Positions 1 through 5,950 of a stretch of DNA of 5,950 nt are shown in pieces. The notes under the pieces were generated by a model that worked only from the letters and a program-made list of their open reading frames with translations, was not told where the DNA came from and did no database searches. The first letter of the stretch is position 1. Each line of letters opens with the position of its first letter. The DNA lies in the NCBI GenBank assembly GCA_030744095.1, contig JASLRF010000631.1:1-5950 (forward strand), written 5' to 3'. Origin of the DNA: Pirellulaceae bacterium. Lineage in GTDB: Bacteria; Planctomycetota; Planctomycetia; Pirellulales; Pirellulaceae. The translations under genes were made by a program, and so were the position numbers.

Positions 1-111
1 GATGAACATAATACGCCATCGCGACCAGATTGGTTGCCTCAAGCTGGTCAAACCGACTCAAAATCCCCCCGTCCGAGCCCCCATCCAACGTTGGCTGTCA
101 AGAGAGAGACC

Positions 112-1398
112 ATGCTTTGGAATTGTCCGAACCGCCGCTTGTTTGGGCTCGCATTGACCGCCTGCGTGCTCCAATGGGGATGCGGCGGCCATGATTCTGT
201 AACATCTCTGCCGCCTCCAGAAGAAACACCCACTGCAAGCGAAACAGACTCGGAATCACCCGAGAAGGACGCATCGGCAAGCGAAACCGCCGCCACCGAG
301 TCACGTCAAGAATCCATCCAAATCCCAGCCGCCGAATCAGACGAAAGTCAGCCTGCCATGAGAATCGAAGCCTCCTCTTTCGGAACGACGCCTAACGGCG
401 AAGAGATTACTTTGTACTCGTGCACCAACGTCAACGGCCTGTTGGTATCGCTGATCAATTATGGTGCGATCGTGGTCAGGGTCGAGACGCCCGACCGAGA
501 CGGCACGTTGGCCAATATCAATCTTGGCTTTCCCACGCTGGAAGGTTACCTGGGATCTCACCCGCATTTCGGCTCGACGATCGGTCGTTTTTGCAACAGA
601 ATCGCCAAGGGTAAATTCACGCTCGATGGCCAAGAATACACGTTGGCAACCAACAATGGGGAGAATCACCTGCATGGTGGTGACATCGGTTTCAACAAAC
701 ACATCTGGAAAGCCGAAGAAATCAAAACGGACAGCGAGGTCGGCATCAAATTCACACGCCGCAGCATCGCGGACGAAGAAGGCTATCCCGGCAACTTGGA
801 CGTGGCGGTGGCGTACACGCTGACCAACGATGACGCATTGCGAATCGAATTCACAGCCACGTCGGACAAAGCGACACCTGTAAATCTGACCAATCACAAT
901 TATTGGAATCTAGCTGGTGTCGGTGCCGGAAAAGTCCTTGATCACGAAGTGACGATTGCCTCCGATCATTATCTGGCCGTCGACGAGGGTCTGATTCCTA
1001 CGGGCGAATTATCGCCCGTTGCCGGCACACCGCTCGATTTCATCACGGCCCACAAACTAGGCGAGCGAATCAAGGAGATCAACGCGAATCCCCAGGGCTA
1101 CGATCACTGCTACGCACTGCGGGGCCAAGACGGAAGACTCGCACTCGCGGCGCGCGTGAAAGACCCGGCCTCCGGGCGCGTGATGGAGGTCCACACGACG
1201 CAACCGGGTATCCAGCTTTACACGGGCAACTTTCTGGATGGTTCCCCGAGCGGCGGCGGCTTCAACCAACACGAAGCATTTTGCCTCGAGACGCAACACT
1301 ATCCAGATTCGCCGAACCAGCCGGAATTTCCCAGTTCGATTCTGAAGCCGGGTGAAACGTTTCACCAAGAGACCGTTCACAGATTCTCAGCAGAATAG
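112..1398 (+). CDS. galM: Exported aldose 1-epimerase (galactose mutarotase), probable lipoprotein
   Basis: Interconverts alpha and beta anomers of free aldoses. From ATG 112 the protein has 428 residues. Residues 1-24 look like a lipoprotein signal: Asn-Arg-Arg at 7-9, a hydrophobic run at 10-20, and two possible lipidated cysteines, C18 (in a good LTAC lipobox) and C24 (in QWGCGG). Residues about 27-82 form a Ser/Thr/Glu/Pro-rich linker, and the catalytic beta-sandwich follows. Mutarotase hallmarks are all present: GRFCNRI, NHLHGG with catalytic H188, TNHNYWNLAG with H262, YDHCY with D331, and FCLETQHYPD with the catalytic base E393. Typical GalM proteins are about 345 residues and usually cytoplasmic, so the extra N-terminus explains the length. 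ATG 112 is chosen because the signal starts there and a purine-rich GAGAGAG lies just upstream; the frame is also open to base 1 with a TTG at 34. The true sugar is not readable from sequence; L-galactose is inferred from neighbours. Confidence 0.92.
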   Translation: MLWNCPNRRLFGLALTACVLQWGCGGHDSVTSLPPPEETPTASETDSESPEKDASASETAATESRQESIQIPAAESDESQPAMRIEASSFGTTPNGEEITLYSCTNVNGLLVSLINYGAIVVRVETPDRDGTLANINLGFPTLEGYLGSHPHFGSTIGRFCNRIAKGKFTLDGQEYTLATNNGENHLHGGDIGFNKHIWKAEEIKTDSEVGIKFTRRSIADEEGYPGNLDVAVAYTLTNDDALRIEFTATSDKATPVNLTNHNYWNLAGVGAGKVLDHEVTIASDHYLAVDEGLIPTGELSPVAGTPLDFITAHKLGERIKEINANPQGYDHCYALRGQDGRLALAARVKDPASGRVMEVHTTQPGIQLYTGNFLDGSPSGGGFNQHEAFCLETQHYPDSPNQPEFPSSILKPGETFHQETVHRFSAE

Positions 1399-1404
1399 CA
1401 AGGC

Positions 1405-1422
1405 GGGATTTGCCAGAATCCC
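1405..1422 (+). terminator. Hairpin just after the mutarotase gene, possible terminator or dispersed palindrome
   Basis: A perfect 6-bp inverted repeat, GGGATT (1405-1410) and AATCCC (1417-1422), encloses a 6-nt loop and begins 6 nt after the stop codon. No T-tract follows, so it is not a classic intrinsic terminator. It could instead be a copy of a repeated intergenic element, which only a whole-genome search would show. Confidence 0.35.
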
Positions 1423-1511
1423 ATGTCAGCGTCGAGAATTGTCCGGCTGTCGTGGGCGATTGAGAGAACGAAACTAGGTTTACGAGCCAGGCAGCGCCCA
1501 GAGTAACGAAG

Positions 1512-1531
1512 AACTGTGCGTTTACGCAGTT
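1512..1531 (+). promoter_or_regulatory. Bulged stem-loop in the leader of the aldo/keto reductase gene
   Basis: AACTGTGCG (1512-1520) pairs with CGCAGTT (1525-1531) through seven base pairs with one bulged T and a TTTA loop. It ends 8 nt before the GGAG ribosome-binding sequence at 1540-1543 that serves ATG 1553. It could affect translation or be incidental; no promoter boxes were convincing in the 1399-1552 gap. Confidence 0.25.
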
Positions 1532-1552
1532 GGTCGAACGGAGACGGCGAAG

Positions 1553-2503
1553 ATGAGAACCAGAACGCTCGGCAATACCGGCATGGAGCTGACGACGTTG
1601 TCGTTTGGGGCCTCGTCGCTGGGTGCGGAGTTTCGCAATATCGATCTTGATGAAGCGTTTCGCAGCGTGCGTGTTGCCGTCGATTTAGGGTTGAACTTCA
1701 TTGATACGTCGCCGTTTTACGGTCGTGGAATGAGCGAAATGTTGCTTGGCCGTGTCCTCCCGGAGATGGCCCGCGACAGCTTCTACCTGGGTACGAAATT
1801 GGGTCGCTATGCGGGTGCGCACTTCGATTTCAGTGCGCGGCGCGTCGAAGAGAGCATCGACATTTCCTTGGAGCGGATGAAGGTCGACTACCTGGACATC
1901 GTACTCTGCCACGATCTCGAATTTGTCGAGATGTCCCAAATCGTCGAAGAGACGCTGCCCGCGCTCCGCCGGCAAGTTGAAAAAGGCAAAGTGCGTTTCG
2001 TCGGTGTCAGCGGCTACCCGATGAAGATGTTCAAGTACGTGTTAGAGCGAGCTGAAATCGACGTCCTGCTGACGTACAACCACTACACCCTGCAAAACGA
2101 CATGGCGCTCGACCTGGTCCCAATTTGCAAGGAAAAAGGCGTTGGCTTGATGAACGCCGCACCGTTCTCGGCCCGTTTGCTTACCGCCGCGCCGCTGCCT
2201 GCCTGGCATAAAGCGACGCCAAAAGTACGCGAAGTCGCCAGGCGGGCCGCCGATCACTGCACAAACAACGGTGTCGATATCGCGCAACTGGCCTTGCAGT
2301 TTTCGATCGCGAATCCGGACATGACAACCTGCGTGACCGGGTCGGCCAATCCAGACCGAGTGGCACAATGGGTTGCCTGGGCCGCCGAACCGATGGACCG
2401 ACAACTGCTCGCCGAAGTCCAGAAAATCCTCGAGCCAATTCACAACTGGTTCTATATCGAAGGCCGACCCGAAAACAACGACGAACCAACCGTCAAAGGC
2501 TGA
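1553..2503 (+). CDS. Aldo/keto reductase, L-galactose dehydrogenase-like
   Basis: This 316-residue protein is an NAD(P)-dependent TIM-barrel aldo/keto reductase. The catalytic tetrad is complete: D51 and Y56 (in FIDTSPFYG), K82 (in GTKLGRY) and H120 (in VLCHDLEF). Compared from memory with plant L-galactose dehydrogenase of the ascorbate pathway, it is collinear from the N-terminal LGNTGM and SFGASSLG through DFSARRVEESID, the SLERMKVDYLDI helix, LPALRR and KGVG to the C-terminal ILEPIHNW. That family oxidises C1 of L-galactose to L-galactonolactone; bacterial relatives may also take L-fucose, which is 6-deoxy-L-galactose. GGAG at 1540-1543 supports ATG 1553. The LgoD-like dehydrogenase starts 30 nt downstream, so the two are probably co-transcribed and sequential in a pathway. 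AKR membership is near certain; L-galactose versus L-fucose or another substrate is inference, strengthened by the neighbours. Confidence 0.93.
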   Translation: MRTRTLGNTGMELTTLSFGASSLGAEFRNIDLDEAFRSVRVAVDLGLNFIDTSPFYGRGMSEMLLGRVLPEMARDSFYLGTKLGRYAGAHFDFSARRVEESIDISLERMKVDYLDIVLCHDLEFVEMSQIVEETLPALRRQVEKGKVRFVGVSGYPMKMFKYVLERAEIDVLLTYNHYTLQNDMALDLVPICKEKGVGLMNAAPFSARLLTAAPLPAWHKATPKVREVARRAADHCTNNGVDIAQLALQFSIANPDMTTCVTGSANPDRVAQWVAWAAEPMDRQLLAEVQKILEPIHNWFYIEGRPENNDEPTVKG

Positions 2504-2533
2504 GAATCACAAGATCATCAGGAGAGACAACCG

Positions 2534-3559
2534 ATGCGTGCCATTCGTTTGGAAGAGCCCAAAGAGTTTCGTTACGTCGAAATTGACGAACCCAGTTCGC
2601 CCGGTCCCGGAGAAGTGCTGGTGCGGACCCACCGCATGGGTATTTGTGGTACCGATTATAGCGGCTATCTCGGTAAGATGCCGTTCTTTCGATACCCACG
2701 CGTTCCGGGCCACGAACTGGGCATCGAGGTTTTGGAAGTCGGCGAAGGGGTGACCAACGTGGCGGCCGGTGCGCGATGCAGCGTCGAGCCATACATGAAT
2801 TGCGGTAACTGCTTCGCCTGTCGCAAGGGGAATGGCAACTGCTGTGACAGCCTGAACGTGATTGGCGTGATGATCGACGGTGGCCTCTGCGAACGGTTCA
2901 TCATTCGCGCCGACAAGCTGCACCAATCGGAAAGACTCTCTTTCGAACAACTGGCGTTGGTCGAAACGCTGGCGATCGGCTGTCACGCGTGCGATCGCGG
3001 GGCTGCTAACGAGGGTGCTCACGTGCTGATCATTGGCGCAGGACCGATCGGGCTCGCCACGCTCGAGTTTACTCGATTGACCGGTGCCAGGATCACTGTC
3101 ATGGACATGGTCCCTTCGCGACTCGACTTTTGCCGCCAAACGTACGATGTCGAGCACACGGTGGTCTTCAAGGGCGATGGCAGTGAACTCGAGCAGATGA
3201 AAGAGATCACCGGCGGAGACATGTACGAGTTGGTGACCGACGCGACGGGCAACAATCATTCGATGGCCAACGCCTTGAACTACGTCGCACATACCGGCAC
3301 GCTGGTCTACGTCGGCATCACGACAGAAGAAGTGTCGTTTCCGCATCCGGCGCTACATCGTCCCGAGATGACTATCAAAGGTTCGCGAAATGCGCTCCCG
3401 TCCGACTTCGCGCGAATCATCAAGCTGATCGAAGACGGCACGATCGATACGGACCCCTGGATCACGCATCGCGTCTCATTCGACGACGTGGTCGAAAACT
3501 TTGAAACGTACACACGTCCCGAGACAGGCGTGATCAAGGCGGTCATCGAAGTCACTTAA
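2534..3559 (+). CDS. lgoD: Zinc-dependent dehydrogenase, probable L-galactonate 5-dehydrogenase (LgoD-like)
   Basis: This 341-residue protein is a medium-chain alcohol dehydrogenase with an N-terminal GroES-like catalytic domain and a Rossmann domain. Likely catalytic zinc ligands are C38 (GICGTD), H60-E61 (PGHE) and E144. Structural zinc ligands are C90, C93, C96 and C104. The nucleotide loop is GAGPIG at 168-173, and D191 at the end of the next strand favours NAD over NADP. Compared from memory with E. coli LgoD (YjjN), it shares PFFxYPRVxGHE, NCC followed by VIGV and DGG, DATGNxHxM, and MGSRNA-like KGSRNA followed by P and DFA. That enzyme oxidises L-galactonate at C5 to D-tagaturonate, the substrate of the UxaE-like protein encoded further downstream. 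A strong AGGAGA (2520-2525), 8 nt before ATG, sets the start. Family is certain. The substrate is inferred; L-threonine, sorbitol or galactitol dehydrogenase functions are the main alternatives. Confidence 0.9.
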   Translation: MRAIRLEEPKEFRYVEIDEPSSPGPGEVLVRTHRMGICGTDYSGYLGKMPFFRYPRVPGHELGIEVLEVGEGVTNVAAGARCSVEPYMNCGNCFACRKGNGNCCDSLNVIGVMIDGGLCERFIIRADKLHQSERLSFEQLALVETLAIGCHACDRGAANEGAHVLIIGAGPIGLATLEFTRLTGARITVMDMVPSRLDFCRQTYDVEHTVVFKGDGSELEQMKEITGGDMYELVTDATGNNHSMANALNYVAHTGTLVYVGITTEEVSFPHPALHRPEMTIKGSRNALPSDFARIIKLIEDGTIDTDPWITHRVSFDDVVENFETYTRPETGVIKAVIEVT

Positions 3560-3600
3560 CTGGAATCGGAACGGTCGGCCATCTGGACTGGCAGCTCAAT

Positions 3601-3651
3601 GTCGTGGTTCGCTCGCAAACCTTACGTAATGTTCGCGGAGTGAACCACGAC
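3601..3651. repeat. 51-bp imperfect palindrome centred on TTACGTAA
   Basis: The outer arms GTCGTGGTTCGCTC (3601-3614) and GAGTGAACCACGAC (3638-3651) match at 13 of 14 positions, and the one mismatch is a G-T that could pair as G-U in RNA. The inner arms GCAAAC (3615-3620) and GTTCGC (3631-3636) match at 5 of 6, with G3637 as a bulge. The centre is the 8-bp palindrome TTACGTAA (3622-3629). It starts 41 nt after the stop of the zinc dehydrogenase gene. It could act as a terminator or mRNA 3'-end stabiliser, but with a near-symmetric DNA centre and no T-tract it looks more like a REP-type dispersed palindromic element. Confidence 0.75.
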
Positions 3652-3682
3652 TATGCGTCGGTGGTATCCGTTCCCAAACATC

Positions 3683-3716
3683 GAGACGCTCACAACTGAG
3701 ACACGCAAACTGAGAC
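3683..3716 (+). repeat. Short direct repeats with GAGAC core
   Basis: AACTGAGAC occurs twice, at 3694-3702 and 3708-3716, and a third GAGAC lies at 3683-3687, giving spacings of 15 and 14 nt. They lie 41-74 nt ahead of ATG 3757 in an A/C-rich leader. They may be a small tandem degenerate repeat or operator half-sites. The region is low in complexity, so chance is quite possible. Confidence 0.3.
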
Positions 3717-3756
3717 TCACACAAATCGAACACTCGCCACAAACACGGAGAAACCG

Positions 3757-4575
3757 ATGATTCCATCCGCCGTCACTGTCAGCCTGGTAAATGAAGCCCG
3801 GGGCGGGCCATTCGTCTTTTGGGACGATTTGGCGGCTGCCTGTCAAAAAGCAAAAGAGCTGGGCTTCGACGCCATCGAGATCTTTGCGCCATCGGCGACG
3901 GCCGTCGATCCCGAACAGCTGAAACAGTTGCTCGCACAGCATGATCTTCGGCTGGCTGCTGTGGGCACCGGTGCGGGGATGGTCAAACACGGCCTAAGCC
4001 TCACATCGACCGACCCCGAACAACGGGCACGAGCGAGAACATTTGTTCGCAGCATCATCGATTTTGGCGGCCCTCACGGCGCACCGGCGATCATTGGATC
4101 GATGCAAGGCAAATGGGGCGGCGATCTAAGTCGTGATGCGGCGCTGGATCTGTTGCGCGAAGCGCTCAACGAACTTGGCCAGTACGCCTCAAGACACAAC
4201 GTTCCACTGATCTACGAACCGCTGAACCGGTACGAGACGAACCTGATCACGACGGTCGCCGACGGTGTCGAGCTGATGAAGTCGCTTTCCACCGACAACG
4301 TCAAGCTTTTGGCCGACCTCTTCCACATGAACATCGAGGAAACCAATCTGGCCGACGCCATCCGTGCGGGCAAGGGCTACATTGGTCACGTGCATTTCGT
4401 CGACTCGAATCGACGCCCCGCCGGTTTGGGACACATGGACTACGCGCCAATCGCCGCGGCATTGAAAGAAATTGGCTACGACAAATACGCCTCGGCCGAA
4501 GCCTTTCCCTACCCCGATCCGGACGCCGCTGCCGCACAGGCGATTGCAGCTTACAACGAGTATCTCAAGGGCTGA
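3757..4575 (+). CDS. TIM-barrel sugar isomerase/epimerase, hydroxypyruvate isomerase / tagatose 3-epimerase superfamily
   Basis: This 272-residue protein is a xylose isomerase-like TIM barrel (AP endonuclease 2 fold). Four metal ligands typical of ketose 3-epimerases are visible: E154 (YEPLNRYET), D187 (LLADLFHMNIEE), H213 (HVHFVDSNRRPAGLGH) and E248 (SAEAF). E160 sits where the second catalytic glutamate loop of tagatose 3-epimerase lies. There is no signal peptide, so it should be cytoplasmic. GGAG at 3747-3750, six nt before ATG 3757, supports the start. It lies between the LgoD-like and UxaE-like genes, separated from each by about 196 nt that contain palindromes, so it may have its own transcript. 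Possible activities are ketose or ketouronate 3-epimerisation, or hydroxypyruvate isomerisation; the sequence does not decide. It does not resemble a lactonase, so it does not obviously fill the missing step of the proposed L-galactose route. Confidence 0.9.
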   Translation: MIPSAVTVSLVNEARGGPFVFWDDLAAACQKAKELGFDAIEIFAPSATAVDPEQLKQLLAQHDLRLAAVGTGAGMVKHGLSLTSTDPEQRARARTFVRSIIDFGGPHGAPAIIGSMQGKWGGDLSRDAALDLLREALNELGQYASRHNVPLIYEPLNRYETNLITTVADGVELMKSLSTDNVKLLADLFHMNIEETNLADAIRAGKGYIGHVHFVDSNRRPAGLGHMDYAPIAAALKEIGYDKYASAEAFPYPDPDAAAAQAIAAYNEYLKG

Positions 4576-4600
4576 TCGATGTTGGCCGCACTGCTTCCAA

Positions 4601-4638
4601 CGAGGCACGGCCTCGAACCAATCCGAGCTACCGCTCGG
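4601..4638 (+). terminator. Tandem GC-rich hairpins after the TIM-barrel gene, probable terminator
   Basis: Two perfect 6-bp stem-loops lie 25-62 nt past the stop codon: CGAGGC-ACG-GCCTCG (4601-4615) and CCGAGC-TACC-GCTCGG (4623-4638). The second is followed by the T-rich TCTTGTT, which fits weak intrinsic termination. A third, looser stem, CGACC (4657-4661) with GGTCG (4669-4673), follows. Both perfect hairpins are symmetric enough to work on either strand, or to be copies of a dispersed intergenic repeat. Confidence 0.5.
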
Positions 4639-4707
4639 TCTTGTTAACCCGCTCCTCGACCAACCTGCGGTCGGTGCCCGTCGCTAGAACTTGACTCACA
4701 TACGACA

Positions 4708-4729
4708 AGTTTCCGACCATAAGGAAACT
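4708..4729. promoter_or_regulatory. Inverted repeat upstream of the UxaE-like gene, candidate operator
   Basis: AGTTTCC (4708-4714) and GGAAACT (4723-4729) are perfect 7-bp inverted arms separated by 8 nt, ending 42 nt before ATG 4772. The half-site centres are 15 bp apart, compatible with a dimeric repressor or activator. As RNA it would be a modest, AU-containing stem-loop. The regulator is unknown and none is encoded in the window. Confidence 0.4.
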
Positions 4730-4771
4730 AACTCGATCATCAACAACAAAGAACTCTCAAAGAAGGTTTTC

Positions 4772-5950
<1,179 letters not shown>

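Noticed and set aside
34..111. TTG at 34 as the start of the mutarotase
   Set aside because: It would put about 26 hydrophilic residues ahead of a good signal peptide that begins naturally at ATG 112, which also has a purine-rich upstream sequence.
1470..1476. GAAACTA shared by the gaps upstream of the AKR and of uxaE (also 4724-4730)
   Set aside because: One or two shared 7-mers are expected by chance between gaps of about 154 and 196 nt, and the flanking bases do not match.
1469..1484. Small inverted repeat around AAAC-TAG-GTTT in the gap after the mutarotase
   Set aside because: The arms are only 4 bp, or 6 bp if a bulge is allowed, too weak to separate from chance.
2961..2978. Glu144 context VETLAIG in the zinc dehydrogenase instead of the common EPLAVG, as a sign of a defective site
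   Set aside because: The glutamate itself is kept and all other zinc ligands are intact, so the proline-to-threonine change is ordinary variation.
2507..3346. 279-codon open frame on the minus strand opposite the zinc dehydrogenase
   Set aside because: It lies almost wholly antisense to a clear dehydrogenase with intact zinc and nucleotide motifs. Its translation shows no recognisable domain and is rich in His/Val/Arg/Asp, as expected of a shadow frame.
4691..4723. Possible sigma-70 promoter with TTGACT as -35 before uxaE
   Set aside because: No acceptable -10 box lies at 16-18 nt; the nearest candidate, CATAAG, would need a 21-nt spacer.

Overview
The window reads as bacterial accessory catabolic DNA. 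It holds five genes, all on the + strand, and the last one runs off the right edge. GC is moderate, the gaps are full of palindromes, and an exported lipoprotein-type sugar enzyme sits next to sugar-acid enzymes. Together these suggest a planctomycete, possibly Rhodopirellula/Pirellula-like. This is an inference from style and not a proof; Verrucomicrobia or Lentisphaerae remain possible.

Layout: (1) 112-1398, an exported aldose 1-epimerase (mutarotase) with a lipoprotein-type signal and an acidic Ser/Thr/Glu linker. (2) 1553-2503, an aldo/keto reductase that resembles plant L-galactose dehydrogenase along its whole length. (3) 2534-3559, a zinc-dependent NAD-type dehydrogenase resembling E. 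coli LgoD (L-galactonate 5-dehydrogenase), 30 nt after gene 2. (4) 3757-4575, a TIM-barrel sugar isomerase/epimerase of the hydroxypyruvate isomerase / tagatose 3-epimerase superfamily with its four metal ligands intact. (5) 4772 to the edge, a UxaE-type tagaturonate epimerase, open at the 3' end. The first 111 bases hold no separate feature that I can support. The reading frame of gene 1 stays open to base 1, but ATG 112 is the best start.

Genes 2, 3 and 5 line up as consecutive chemistry. L-galactose is oxidised to L-galactonolactone, the lactone is opened, L-galactonate is oxidised at C5 to D-tagaturonate, and D-tagaturonate is epimerised to D-fructuronate, which enters the hexuronate/KDG route. 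The mutarotase could supply the correct anomer. No lactonase is visible, and the role of the TIM-barrel protein in this route is unknown. L-galactose occurs in red-algal galactans (agar, porphyran), which would suit a marine polysaccharide degrader. L-galactose to D-tagaturonate catabolism is known from Bacteroides vulgatus, so the novelty here would be the gene set, the UxaE exit, the exported mutarotase and the lineage.

The three gaps of about 150-200 nt each carry palindromic structure. There is a hairpin just after gene 1 and a bulged stem-loop ahead of gene 2. A 51-bp palindrome centred on TTACGTAA lies between genes 3 and 4. Two tight hairpins follow gene 4, and a perfect 7-bp inverted repeat lies 42 nt ahead of gene 5. 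These suggest at least two or three transcription units rather than one tight operon. No transposase, tRNA, rRNA or CRISPR array was seen.
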